Part shown: positions 1-6,887 of the stretch, piece by piece
Numbering within the stretch: the stretch's first letter is position 1
Layout of the letters: the number at the start of each line of letters is the position of its first letter
Origin: Candidatus Pygmaiobacter gallistercoris
GTDB lineage: Bacteria > Bacillota > Clostridia > Oscillospirales > Ruminococcaceae
Length of the DNA: 28,420 bases
NCBI GenBank assembly: GCA_019113125.1
Contig: DXIA01000143.1
Span: 1-28,420, forward strand
Direction: 5' to 3'
Made by a program: the position numbers and the translations under genes
The notes under the pieces: model-generated
The model's input: the letters and a program-made list of their open reading frames with translations, nothing else
Databases searched by the model: none
What the model was told of the DNA's origin: nothing

Positions 1-532
1 CCTGCACTTGCGTTCCGTCGGTGCGAGTGGTCACGGTTTCCAGCCTATAGCCCAGCGCCTGCGCCAACTCACGCAGCAGCTGCTCCATTTCATCTGCATC
101 CAGCCCAAATCGCGCCGTCCCACCTGCAGTCATCTCATTTTTCCCCTCATAGACCGGCAAAGTCTCGACAGGCGGGTCCGACGTGTCCCAGGGACAACCG
201 TTCTCCAGTTCTCCGGCAGAAGCGGCAATGACTTCCTTAAAATCAGACCCGTCGTCAATCCAGCCTAGTGTAACCGGTTTCAGCGTTTGCTGTGAACCGG
301 TCGTCACCTCTGCCGATTGCTGATCTGCGCCATTCATCTCCTGCAGATTGGTGCTGTCGGCGCCAGGGATTCCTGTCAGCCGGAATATCCAGAAAAAGGC
401 CAGCGCCGCACAGGCAGCAAGTGCCGCCCAATGCTTCGGGATTCTCTTTCTGTTCGCAATCGGTCTATCCGCCTCGAGAACCATCTCATCGGGGAGCATA
501 CCGATTGACCGGAAGATTTTTTCTCCTCTCAT
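1..532 (-). CDS. Anti-sigma-like membrane protein, partial (3' end outside window)
   Basis: This open frame starts at an ATG at 532 and stays open to the window edge, showing 177 residues. Its start overlaps the stop of the upstream ECF sigma gene as ATGA, so the two are probably translationally coupled. The N-terminal ~33 residues are charged and would be cytoplasmic. One hydrophobic segment at about residues 36-52 (AALAACAALAFFWIF) should span the membrane. The remainder is polar, acidic and probably extracytoplasmic. Known families: ECF sigma genes are commonly followed by a single-pass membrane anti-sigma factor with this layout. I see no zinc-binding anti-sigma (ZAS) motif HxxxCxxC and recognise no named family, so the anti-sigma role is inferred from position and topology. 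Confidence 0.7.
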   Translation of the reverse strand, partial: MRGEKIFRSIGMLPDEMVLEADRPIANRKRIPKHWAALAACAALAFFWIFRLTGIPGADSTNLQEMNGADQQSAEVTTGSQQTLKPVTLGWIDDGSDFKEVIAASAGELENGCPWDTSDPPVETLPVYEGKNEMTAGGTARFGLDADEMEQLLRELAQALGYRLETVTTRTDGTQVQ

Positions 533-1089
533 AGTTCCACCCCCTGTTCCTGCAGGTATTGTTTCAGTCGTGACCGCAGCCGGCTGAGGATGGTGCGGAC
601 ATTTGTCTCACTCAGACCGTACCGTGCGGCAATCTGTGCGATCGGGTCCGCGTACCAGTACCGCCGCACAAAGGCGCCCCTTGCCGCCGGCGTCTGGGTG
701 CGCAGAAAATCCGCGATCATGCCGGCGAGTACCTTTTCATCCATCTGTTCCTCAACCCGGGTGTCATCCGGCAGGCACTCGGCCAGCTCGTCGAGCAGCA
801 ACTGGCCGGGGCAGCTGCGCTTTTTCGCGCGGTAGTAGGCGATCCGGTCCAATGCGTGGTTGCGGGCGATCCGGCCGAGAAAGGGGGCCAGCCGTTGCGG
901 GCGGGCGCTCGGCATCGCATTCCACGCCGAGAGCAAGGTATCGCTCTCGCACTCCTCAATATCCTCCTGCCGCCCGCCCAGAAGATTGCGAAGGATGGCG
1001 CGGCAGTAGCCGCCGTATTTTTTTGCCGTCTCCCGGATGGCATCCTCACTGCGCTGCCAGTAGAGCTCGACAATCTGATGATCCTCCAT
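529..1089 (-). CDS. ECF-type RNA polymerase sigma factor
   Basis: A 186-residue protein with sigma-70 region 2 at roughly residues 10-85 (ESDTLLSAWNAM, then FLGRIARNHALDRIAYYRAKKR) and region 4 at about 125-180, with the helix-turn-helix segment IAARYGLSETNVRTILSRLRSRL. Length and two-domain layout fit the extracytoplasmic-function sigma family, which redirects RNA polymerase to a small regulon. The start is taken at 1089 because GGAGGGG lies about 8 bases upstream; the frame is open to a further Met codon at 1140 without a comparable ribosome site. The next gene overlaps by 4 bases and looks like its membrane anti-sigma partner. The inducing signal cannot be told from the sequence. Confidence 0.88.
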   Translation of the reverse strand: MEDHQIVELYWQRSEDAIRETAKKYGGYCRAILRNLLGGRQEDIEECESDTLLSAWNAMPSARPQRLAPFLGRIARNHALDRIAYYRAKKRSCPGQLLLDELAECLPDDTRVEEQMDEKVLAGMIADFLRTQTPAARGAFVRRYWYADPIAQIAARYGLSETNVRTILSRLRSRLKQYLQEQGVEL

Positions 1090-1181
1090 CCCATTTGCCC
1101 CCCTCCGGCACCACAATCTCAAAACAGCTGTTCTCCCCATCTTTAATAACGGGAAATTGGACGGATTTATTGCAGTGGTAC

Positions 1182-1213
1182 AAAAAAATCCCGGCCGCTT
1201 GCCGGGATTTTTT
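1182..1213 (-). terminator. Intrinsic terminator of the Na/Pi gene (bidirectional form)
   Basis: The arms AATCCCGGC (1187-1195) and GCCGGGATT (1201-1209) enclose a 5-base loop, with an A-run before and a T-run after. The hairpin begins 2-3 bases beyond the Na/Pi stop codon on the minus strand, followed there by seven T. It separates that gene from the sigma factor gene downstream. Confidence 0.85.
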
Positions 1214-1215
1214 CT

Positions 1216-2997
1216 TCAATTGGTCTCCTGCCGGATCGGGGCAAGATATTTCAGTTCATAGCTGGCCAGCCGGTCGTTGTAGTCTTCGACATAACCGTCA
1301 TGCAGCTTGCGGCGCATCTCATGGGCGTCGAATTCCTCATCGCCGGTCTCGCTGCCGATGACCCGCGCTGCGATATTCGAGCAGTGGTCCGCAATCCGTT
1401 CAAGATTGGTCAGCACCTCGAGAAAGACCACGCCGCTCTGGATCGCGCACTGGCCGTTCTGCAGCCGTCCGATGTGCCGGCTGTGCAGCAGATCACAGAT
1501 GCTGTCGATCGTCTCCTCCAGCGGCTCAACGCTGGAGGCAAGCTGGGCATCGTTGTGGCGGAAACTCTTCTCCGCCAGATCAATGATCTCCTTGATCGCG
1601 CCGTCCAGCACATTCAACTCATATTTTGCCGAGTCGGAGAAGGTCAGCTCCTTGTCAAACATCTCGCCGCTGCGCTCCACGACATTGATGGCATAGTCGC
1701 CAATCCGCTCGAACTCGGTGATATAAGCCAGCAGATCCGAGACCTTATGACTCTCGGTCTCGGAGAGCCCGCGGTCGGAGATCTTGACCAGATAGTTGCC
1801 GATGTAGTATTCCAGCTTGTCGATGATGTCCTCGCGGGCATTGACCTGTGCGATGGTCTCAAGATCGTGGTTGTAGAGCAGCGGAATCGAGACCTCGTAG
1901 TTGTGCCGGGCATTGCGCGCCATCTTTTCGACCGCACTGTGCGCCTGCTGGATCGCCACCGCCGGGGAACCGAACAGCCGCTCGTCCAGCACCGGCATCT
2001 CATTGTCCTGATCCTCATCGCCCCGGTCGGGGATGGTGAGGGTTGCAAGCTTTGCCAGCACCTTGGTAAACGGAATGAACAGCAGGGTGGTCACAACATT
2101 GAAGAAGGTGTGGAAGTTGGCGATATCACCCCGGTTCATCGTCGCGTCCCAGAACGGGATGCCCACCGTATACTTGATGACATAGAGCACCGTCATAAAG
2201 AGGACGGTGCCGATAATATTGAAATAAAGATGTACAAAGGCCGCCCGCTTTGCCCCTTTGGACGCACCGATCGAGGCGATCAGCGGGGTGGAGCAGGTGC
2301 CGATATTCTGACCGAGGATGATGGGAATCGCGCTGCCCCAGGTCACCGCACCGGTGGTGGAGAGCGCCTGCAGGATGCCCACCGAGGCGGAGGAGCTTTG
2401 GATGGCGATGGTCACCAGCATACCGGCAAGGATGCCGAGGATCGGGTTCTGCAGGCTGGAGAACAGCTGCAGAAACAGTGGACTGTCCTTGAGGGGCGCG
2501 ACCGCGTTTTCCATCGTGAACATGCCGGTGAAAAGCACCCCGAAACCGACCAGAATCTGGCCGATATTCCGTTTGCCGGGTGCTTTGAAGAAGACGAAAA
2601 GAATCGCGCCGATAAAGGCGAAAACCGGCGCCAAGGTGGTGGGCTTGAGCAGCTGGAGCACCAGATTTTCCCCACCGAGATCCGACAGTCGGATAATCTG
2701 ACCGGTCACCGTGGTGCCGATGTTGGCGCCCATGATGACCCCGATCGCCTGAGGCAGCTGCATGATGCCGGAGTTGACAAGTCCGATGACAATGACCGTC
2801 GTGGCCGCAGAGGACTGAATCAGCCCGGTGAGCACCGCACCGGAGATGACCGCCATGATCGTAGTGGAGGTCAGCTTTTTGAGAACACCTTCCATTCTAC
2901 CGCCGGCCAGTTTTTCGAGCCCGGAACCCATAATGCTCATGCCGTACAGGAACAGCGCAATGCCGCCCGCCAGCGAGATCACCGAAAAAATATCCAT
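1216..2997 (-). CDS. Na/Pi cotransporter family protein with C-terminal PhoU-like domain
   Basis: A 593-residue membrane protein of the PNaS (NptA/YjbB) family, which couples sodium to phosphate movement across the cytoplasmic membrane. The N-terminal ~330 residues are strongly hydrophobic and carry the two inverted-repeat signature motifs, QSSAATT at 61-67 and QSSSAS at 200-205. Residues from about 345 onward are soluble and helical with the spaced acidic helices of PhoU domains (SDLLAYITEFERIGDYAINV and LEVLTNLERIADHCSNIAAR). The start at 2997 is chosen because the membrane domain begins there (MDIFSV) and a GGGGGA ribosome site lies just upstream; the frame extends 20 codons further without family similarity that I recognise. 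It is followed by a terminator and preceded by a palindrome-containing promoter region. Confidence 0.9.
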   Translation of the reverse strand: MDIFSVISLAGGIALFLYGMSIMGSGLEKLAGGRMEGVLKKLTSTTIMAVISGAVLTGLIQSSAATTVIVIGLVNSGIMQLPQAIGVIMGANIGTTVTGQIIRLSDLGGENLVLQLLKPTTLAPVFAFIGAILFVFFKAPGKRNIGQILVGFGVLFTGMFTMENAVAPLKDSPLFLQLFSSLQNPILGILAGMLVTIAIQSSSASVGILQALSTTGAVTWGSAIPIILGQNIGTCSTPLIASIGASKGAKRAAFVHLYFNIIGTVLFMTVLYVIKYTVGIPFWDATMNRGDIANFHTFFNVVTTLLFIPFTKVLAKLATLTIPDRGDEDQDNEMPVLDERLFGSPAVAIQQAHSAVEKMARNARHNYEVSIPLLYNHDLETIAQVNAREDIIDKLEYYIGNYLVKISDRGLSETESHKVSDLLAYITEFERIGDYAINVVERSGEMFDKELTFSDSAKYELNVLDGAIKEIIDLAEKSFRHNDAQLASSVEPLEETIDSICDLLHSRHIGRLQNGQCAIQSGVVFLEVLTNLERIADHCSNIAARVIGSETGDEEFDAHEMRRKLHDGYVEDYNDRLASYELKYLAPIRQETN

Positions 2998-3061
2998 CGT
3001 ATCCCCCGTTTTCAGGTTTTTGTTTCGTCGCCCTTTTTCGATCATTTCCGCATACAAATTC

Positions 3062-3115
3062 AGTATACCATTCTTTTGTAATAAAATGGTATAGATTTTG
3101 TAATACAGTCTTCAA
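3062..3115 (-). promoter_or_regulatory. Putative promoter with 9-bp inverted repeat (operator candidate)
   Basis: Reading on the minus strand, TTGAAG (3110-3115) and TATACC (3088-3093) are spaced 16 bases and could be a weak sigma-A promoter for the Na/Pi gene. The -10 lies in one arm of an inverted repeat, TATACCATT (3064-3072) and AATGGTATA (3085-3093), separated by 12 bases. A second TATACT (3062-3067) overlaps the other arm. An operator role is inferred only from symmetry and position. Confidence 0.4.
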
Positions 3116-3189
3116 AAAATGTTATGCTGCACAAAAATCAAAAATTTTTTTGGATATTTTAACGTTTTCAGTAAAACTTTGCTGTCGGT

Positions 3190-3525
3190 TCATCCGTAGA
3201 TATTCACCGAGACCCCTGCCGGCATACAGATTGCATACTCTCCCTCGTTGCGGATAAAGCCGAACCCCTCACAGAGATGATCCGGACACTGCGAATCGAT
3301 GAACCGGATCGCGCCGTCCTTGACCTCAAGGGTGACCGGAAGGGCGGCATCCTCGATGTGGTAGATCTCGTCCCGTGAGAGGTCGATTTCGCGCGTCTGC
3401 CCGCCGTTCACCGTCACGGTCGCAACAGTACCGGTGCTGCGGGTTGCATAGAAAATTGCAATTCCCCCTGCCAGAATCAGCAAAAAGAGCAGCACGATCA
3501 AATCTCTTTTTTTGAACAATTTCAT
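3190..3525 (-). CDS. NusG domain II-containing small membrane-anchored protein
   Basis: A 111-residue protein. Residues 1-7 are basic (MKLFKKR) and residues 8-28 form one hydrophobic segment (LIVLLFLLILAGGIAIFYA), giving an N-terminal anchor or uncleaved signal. The rest is a small beta-rich domain with DGAIRFIDSQCPDHLCEGFG followed by CMPAGV, which matches the Cys-containing pattern of the Firmicute 'NusG domain II' family (DUF1312-like). The molecular role of this family is not established, and the extracytoplasmic location of the domain is inferred from the anchor. The start ATG has AAAGGGA upstream. It lies about 24 bases downstream of the ppa terminator and is followed by an AT-rich gap before the Na/Pi gene. 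Confidence 0.75.
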   Translation of the reverse strand: MKLFKKRDLIVLLFLLILAGGIAIFYATRSTGTVATVTVNGGQTREIDLSRDEIYHIEDAALPVTLEVKDGAIRFIDSQCPDHLCEGFGFIRNEGEYAICMPAGVSVNIYG

Positions 3526-3540
3526 CTTTTTTCCCTTTTA

Positions 3541-3576
3541 CAAAAATAAGGCCGGCGCCCTTTTGGGTGCCGGCCT
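3541..3576 (-). terminator. Intrinsic terminator of ppa
   Basis: A 12-bp stem (AGGCCGGCGCCC at 3549-3560 with GGGTGCCGGCCT at 3565-3576, one wobble) and a 4-base loop. On the minus strand it is followed by TTATTTTT. It begins about 10 bases beyond the pyrophosphatase stop codon. Confidence 0.88.
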
Positions 3577-3586
3577 GAACTTTTTC

Positions 3587-4120
3587 TCAGCGGCAGAACT
3601 TCTCGATGTAGGCGTCCAGCGAATTCTGGATCACCTGTTTTGCCTGTTCGGCACCGGCCACATCGTCCACAACCGTCTCTTTTCCCTCGAGACTCTTGTA
3701 GACGGTGAAGAAGTGCCGCATCTCGCTGTAAATATGCGCCGGCAGATCGCTGATGTTCCGATACTCGTTATAGGTCGGGTCCTCAAACGGAATCGCGATG
3801 ATCTTCTCGTCCCGCTTGCCGGAGTCCATCATGGTCATCACCCCGATCGGATAGCAGCGCACAAGGCTCATCGGCAGGATGTTCTCGCTGCAGACGACCA
3901 GCACGTCGAGCGGGTCCCCGTCATCCGCATAGGTGCGAGGAATCAGGCCGTAGTTTGCCGGGTAATGGGTGGATGTGTAGAGAATTCGGTCCAGAATGAT
4001 GTGGCCGGTCTCCTTGTCGAGTTCGTACTTGTTTTTGGAGCCCTTCTCGATCTCGATCACCGCGATGAAATCATCGGGATTGATGCGGGAAGGACTGATG
4101 TCGTGCCAGATGTTTGCCAT
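3587..4120 (-). CDS. ppa: Inorganic pyrophosphatase, family I
   Basis: A 177-residue soluble enzyme that hydrolyses PPi to two phosphates and so pulls biosynthetic reactions forward. The family I signature is present: YPANYGLIPRTYADDGDPLDVLV contains the metal-binding acidic cluster DDGDPLD, and further conserved parts include VIEIEKGSKNKYELDKETG near the N-terminus and the later DEKIIAIP segment. Length matches bacterial family I enzymes. The start at 4120 (MANIWHD) is chosen by homology pattern and the AGAGG ribosome site; an upstream Met at 4156 would lie within 9 bases of the promoter -10 and is unlikely. It has its own promoter at 4147-4175 and its own terminator, so it appears monocistronic. 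Confidence 0.95.
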   Translation of the reverse strand: MANIWHDISPSRINPDDFIAVIEIEKGSKNKYELDKETGHIILDRILYTSTHYPANYGLIPRTYADDGDPLDVLVVCSENILPMSLVRCYPIGVMTMMDSGKRDEKIIAIPFEDPTYNEYRNISDLPAHIYSEMRHFFTVYKSLEGKETVVDDVAGAEQAKQVIQNSLDAYIEKFCR

Positions 4121-4146
4121 TGTTTTCCAACCTCTCTTTCCCGCAC

Positions 4147-4175
4147 AGTATAACACGCGCGGTAGGCAAAGTCAA
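4147..4175 (-). promoter_or_regulatory. Sigma-A promoter of ppa
   Basis: On the minus strand TTGACT (4170-4175) and TATACT (4147-4152) are separated by exactly 17 bases, close to the vegetative consensus. Transcription would begin near 4140, some 20 bases before the ppa ATG. It sits in the 60-base gap after the ZIP gene. Confidence 0.85.
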
Positions 4176-4180
4176 AAAAC

Positions 4181-4975
4181 TCAGCCCAGTGCAACATCCA
4201 GCAGCATCATCAGGGCAAATCCCAGCATCGAGCCGATCACCCCGGCATGCCCATGACCGTCGCTCGCCTCCGGCACCAGCTCCTCCACCACGACATAGAT
4301 CATCGCGCCCGCAGCGAATGCCAGCAGAGACGGCATGACCTGTGCCATCGTAACTGCCAGCAGCACTCCGATCAGACCGCCCAGCGGCTCCATCACCCCC
4401 GACGCCGCGCCGTAGAGGAACGCGCGGGGCCGGCTGACCCCCTCTTTGTAAAGCGGCAGCGAGATGGCCGCTCCCTCGGGCAGGTTCTGAAGGCCCATGC
4501 CGAGCGCCAGCGCAGAGGCGGCGGCGACGGTGGGCGCTCCCGCTCCGCCGCCCGCAGCCATCGCAAACGAGAGGCCGACCGCCATGCCCTCGGGCAGGTT
4601 GTGCAGCGTCACGGCCAGCACCAACAGGGTGGTGCGCCGCAGGCGGGCCGGCAGTCCCTCAGGCTGATCCGCACCGGGGTGCAGATGGGGCAGCAGATGG
4701 TCGAGCAGATAGAGAAACGCGCCGCCCGCCAGAAAACCGAGGGTGGTCGGGAGCCATTCGCTCTGTCCCTGCTCCGCCGCCATCTCCTGCGCCGGGATCA
4801 GCAGACTCCAGACCGAGGCGGCAATCATCACTCCGGCCGCAAAGCCGAGCATCGCCTTGTGCGCTGCGGGTGAGGTGGTTCTCTTGACAAAAAATACACT
4901 TGCCGCCCCCACTGCGGTGGCGGCAAAGGTAAAGCCGGTACCGAGCAGTGCCAGTACCAACGGATCCTGCATCAT
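4181..4975 (-). CDS. ZIP family divalent metal transporter (GufA/ZupT-like)
   Basis: A 264-residue polytopic membrane protein of the ZIP family, which moves Zn2+ and other divalent cations into the cytoplasm. The two metal-site signatures of the family are present: HNLPEGMAVG in the transmembrane IV position and QNLPEGAAISLP in transmembrane V, where the usual His is replaced by Gln as in many GufA-type members. A His-rich loop (LLPHLHPGADQ) lies between early helices and another, SDGHGHAG, near the C-terminus; such loops commonly bind metal. About eight hydrophobic segments can be counted. AGGAGGG stands 6-7 bases before the tandem ATGATG start. The substrate metal cannot be set from sequence alone. 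Confidence 0.9.
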   Translation of the reverse strand: MMQDPLVLALLGTGFTFAATAVGAASVFFVKRTTSPAAHKAMLGFAAGVMIAASVWSLLIPAQEMAAEQGQSEWLPTTLGFLAGGAFLYLLDHLLPHLHPGADQPEGLPARLRRTTLLVLAVTLHNLPEGMAVGLSFAMAAGGGAGAPTVAAASALALGMGLQNLPEGAAISLPLYKEGVSRPRAFLYGAASGVMEPLGGLIGVLLAVTMAQVMPSLLAFAAGAMIYVVVEELVPEASDGHGHAGVIGSMLGFALMMLLDVALG

Positions 4976-5010
4976 AAAGCTCCCTCCTGTCGATCCAGTA
5001 TATCAACAAG

Positions 5011-5019
5011 AGTATAGCA
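5011..5019 (-). promoter_or_regulatory. Possible extended -10 promoter for the ZIP gene
   Basis: The minus-strand motif TGCTATACT fits an extended -10 element about 40 bases before the ZIP start. No good -35 hexamer lies upstream. A second TATACT, nearer the gene, also lacks a -35. Confidence 0.35.
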
Positions 5020-5058
5020 TCTGTGCAGGATAAAATCCATCTCTTTCTCGCCGGGCGC

Positions 5059-5421
5059 TCAGCCCTGCGGAAATTCCTCCTTGCTGTTCATCCGGCTGAC
5101 CACCGACTCGTCGCTCTCCTCCACCCGTCTGGGGTCCTTTGCGGCATTTTCGGTTCGGGTATAAGAGAGCGCACCCCGCAGTTCGCCCGACCGCTCGGCG
5201 CGGGCATTGCGGGCAGACGGTGCGATGCAGTTATCTGCGCTGCCGTTCTGTTTCGGCTCCTTCTGTTTTTTCTCCCTCTGGTGCAGCCATTGGCCGACCT
5301 CGTGCAGCTCATTGGGCCGGTACGGTACTGCGTGTTGAACAAATTGCTCCAGTGTGCTCTGCTCCGACTCGGGCAGCGCCACATCCGAAAATCTGGATTT
5401 TTCCTTTTCCTGCATTGTCAT
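5059..5421 (-). CDS. Small hydrophilic protein of unknown function
   Basis: A 120-residue frame, strongly charged and rich in Glu, Lys, Arg, Gln and Ser, with no hydrophobic segment and no domain I recognise. The start at 5421 (MTMQEKEKS) is preferred because AGGAG lies 6 bases upstream; the next Met at 5415 is also possible, and the frame is open to 5556 without a ribosome site and across the pheA promoter. The middle (QREKKQKEPKQNGS) looks disordered. It lies divergent to pheA, alone between the ZIP gene and the aromatic block. It may be a genuine lineage-specific protein or a chance frame in GC-rich DNA; the good ribosome site favours the former. Confidence 0.5.
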   Translation of the reverse strand: MTMQEKEKSRFSDVALPESEQSTLEQFVQHAVPYRPNELHEVGQWLHQREKKQKEPKQNGSADNCIAPSARNARAERSGELRGALSYTRTENAAKDPRRVEESDESVVSRMNSKEEFPQG

Positions 5422-5469
5422 CACCTCTCCTCTCAGTTTGCCCCGCCCGTCCCGCAGTATGCGCTCCCC

Positions 5470-5499
5470 TTGCACTTTGCCGGTGCGGATTGCTATAAT
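5470..5499 (+). promoter_or_regulatory. Sigma-A promoter of pheA (extended -10)
   Basis: TTGCAC (5470-5475), an 18-base spacer and TATAAT (5494-5499) preceded by TGC, an extended -10. The start point near 5506 would leave a ~30-base leader containing GGAGG for the pheA ATG. No attenuator is visible in this short leader, unlike the aroB operon. Confidence 0.75.
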
Positions 5500-5534
5500 A
5501 CCGGAAAGAATGTCAAAAAAGGAGGCACAGCGGA

Positions 5535-6614
5535 ATGGATCATCTGCAGCGGGCACGGGCCGAGATCAACGAGGTGGACGCGGAGATGGCAAAGCTGTTT
5601 GAGCGCAGGATGGCGGCGGTGCGGCAGGTGCTCGAATACAAACGGGCACACGGGCTGCCGGTGCTGGACGCCGGCCGGGAGCAGGAGGTGCTCGCTCGGG
5701 CGGCGGCACAGATCGAGGACCCCGCGCTGCGGAGATACTACACCCGGGTGGTGGAGCGGCTGATGGAGGTCTCCCGCGCATTTCAGTCGCGTCAACTCGA
5801 GGGATTTCGGGTGGGATATCCCGGCGTCGAGGGCGCCTTTTCCCACATCGCCGCCTCCCGGATCTTCCCCGGCCGCAGTCAACAATCCTTTGTGACCTTC
5901 GGCGAGGTCTTCGCGGCGGTGCAGTCGGGTGCGGTGGACGTCGGGGTGGTGCCGTTTGAGAACTCCTACACCGGTGAGGTCGGCGAGGTGCTCGACCTGC
6001 TCTGGCGGCACAACTGCTACATCATCGGCCGGTATGATCTTGAGATTCGGCAGAATCTGCTCGCGCTGCCCGGCGCGCGGCTGGAGGATCTGCGCCAGGT
6101 CTACTCCCACCATCAGGCGATCAGCCAGTGCCAGAGCTGGCTGTCCGGTCAGAATTTCGAGGTCATTCCCTACCCCAACACCGCGCTCGCGGCAAAGTAC
6201 GTCAGCGAGTGTGCCGACAAGACCAAGGGGGCGATCGCGAGTGCCGATACCGCTGCGCTGTACGGTCTCTCCATCCTCGCCGCCGACATCAACACCAGCG
6301 CGCAGAATGTCACCCGGTTTATCCTGATCTCAAAAACGCCACCCGCCGGCGGCGACCGATTTGCGCTGGTCTTCACGGTGCGCCATGACGCCGGTGCGCT
6401 GGCAAAGGCGATGCAGATCATCGGCGGCCGGGGATTTAATCTCGAGAGCATCCGCTCCCGGTCGATGAAGGAGCTGCCCTGGCAGTACTACTTTTATGCC
6501 GAGGCGGTCGGAGATCCCTCCTCTGCCGCGGTGATGGAGCTGCTCGAGGAGCTTTCCGGCGCCTGCAGCGAACTCAAGCTGCTGGGCGGCTGGCAGGGAG
6601 ACCGGAAGATCTGA
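5535..6614 (+). CDS. pheA: Bifunctional chorismate mutase / prephenate dehydratase (P-protein)
   Basis: A 359-residue enzyme that converts chorismate to prephenate and prephenate to phenylpyruvate, the committed steps to phenylalanine. Residues 1-85 form an AroQ-type chorismate mutase helix bundle (RAEINEVDAEMAKLFERR, with Arg24/25, Arg30 and Lys36 as likely ligand contacts). Residues ~91-265 are the prephenate dehydratase domain with YPGVEGAFSH, VPFENSYTGEV and the catalytic TRF motif (Thr260-Arg261-Phe262, in NVTRF). An ACT domain follows (~275-350): it begins with GALAKAM, resembling the GALV motif, but NLESIRSRSMKE stands where E. coli P-protein has ESRP, so phenylalanine feedback may differ. 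AAGGAGG precedes the ATG. It has its own promoter, and the aroB promoter begins 15 bases after its stop. Confidence 0.95.
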   Translation: MDHLQRARAEINEVDAEMAKLFERRMAAVRQVLEYKRAHGLPVLDAGREQEVLARAAAQIEDPALRRYYTRVVERLMEVSRAFQSRQLEGFRVGYPGVEGAFSHIAASRIFPGRSQQSFVTFGEVFAAVQSGAVDVGVVPFENSYTGEVGEVLDLLWRHNCYIIGRYDLEIRQNLLALPGARLEDLRQVYSHHQAISQCQSWLSGQNFEVIPYPNTALAAKYVSECADKTKGAIASADTAALYGLSILAADINTSAQNVTRFILISKTPPAGGDRFALVFTVRHDAGALAKAMQIIGGRGFNLESIRSRSMKELPWQYYFYAEAVGDPSSAAVMELLEELSGACSELKLLGGWQGDRKI

Positions 6615-6628
6615 TCTGCAATTTGCCG

Positions 6629-6657
6629 TTGACAATTGCGTCGGTTTCTTCTATACT
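6629..6657 (+). promoter_or_regulatory. Sigma-A promoter of the aromatic operon
   Basis: A perfect TTGACA (6629-6634), exactly 17 bases, and TATACT (6652-6657). Transcription should start near 6664, just ahead of the leader peptide. It lies 15 bases downstream of the pheA stop, with no terminator seen between. Confidence 0.92.
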
Positions 6658-6695
6658 GTTACCAATCTGTTTTTGAAATGAAAGGGACCTTTGAG

Positions 6696-6803
6696 ATGCA
6701 GAACCTTTCTTGCCACGCAGCATATTACTTTTACTTTGACTTTGCTTTTTACTTTAGCAAGGTCCGTTCTGTGCTGCGCAAAATCGGTTTGGGCATACGG
6801 TAA
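6696..6803 (+). CDS. Phe/Tyr-rich attenuator leader peptide
   Basis: A 35-codon frame (ATG 6696, TAA 6801-6803) about 32 bases after the predicted transcription start, with AAAGGGA upstream as ribosome site. Residues 10-20 read YYFYFDFAFYF: four Tyr and five Phe in eleven codons. Such a run is typical of leader peptides that sense charged tRNA for the amino acids made by the downstream genes, as in pheL of enteric bacteria. The C-terminal part (SKVRSVLRKIG) is ordinary and basic. The frame is followed by an intrinsic terminator before aroB. Too short for most gene finders, it makes sense only as a regulatory peptide; its amino acid bias fits an operon feeding Tyr and Phe synthesis. Confidence 0.92.
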   Translation: MQNLSCHAAYYFYFDFAFYFSKVRSVLRKIGLGIR

Positions 6804-6846
6804 TTGTTACCCTTTGTTTGAAACGACGGCGGCCTGCACAGAGCGG
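6716..6846 (+). promoter_or_regulatory. Attenuator: protector and antiterminator helices
   Basis: Segment 1 (CGCAGCA, 6716-6722) pairs with segment 2 (TGCTGCG, 6772-6778) and encloses the Tyr/Phe codons. An overlapping segment 2 (CCGTTCTGTGC, 6764-6774) can instead pair with segment 3 (GCACAGAGCGG, 6836-6846) over 11 bp with one wobble. Segment 3 is the loop of the terminator hairpin, so the two folds exclude each other. Inferred logic: a ribosome stalled at scarce Tyr- or Phe-tRNA covers segment 1, lets 2 pair with 3 and permits read-through. The pairings are seen by eye; no folding energy was computed. Confidence 0.8.
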
Positions 6847-6859
6847 GGCGCCGTTTTTT
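6826..6859 (+). terminator. Attenuator terminator before aroB
   Basis: The arms ACGGCG (6826-6831) and CGCCGT (6849-6854) are followed by T6854-6859. The stem can be extended by two or three pairs past a bulge (C6833-C6834 with G6847-G6848). It lies 22 bases after the leader peptide stop and 28 before the aroB ATG. Confidence 0.85.
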
Positions 6860-6887
6860 ATTGAGTTTTTCCAAAGGAGTCTCGAAG

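Noticed and set aside
529..1140. Longer start of the ECF sigma factor at 1140
   Set aside because: The extra 17 residues (MGRTAVLRLWCRRGANG) have no family similarity and lack a ribosome site; the ATG at 1089 has GGAGGGG at good distance.
1300..3081. 593-codon plus-strand frame opposite the Na/Pi gene
   Set aside because: It is antisense to a clear membrane protein with family motifs; its translation is rich in Arg, Asp and His with no domain, as expected for a shadow in GC-rich DNA.
5495..5516. Minus-strand TTGACA and TATTAT as promoter of the small hydrophilic protein gene
   Set aside because: The spacer is only 10 bases, too short for a sigma-A promoter; the site overlaps the better plus-strand pheA promoter.
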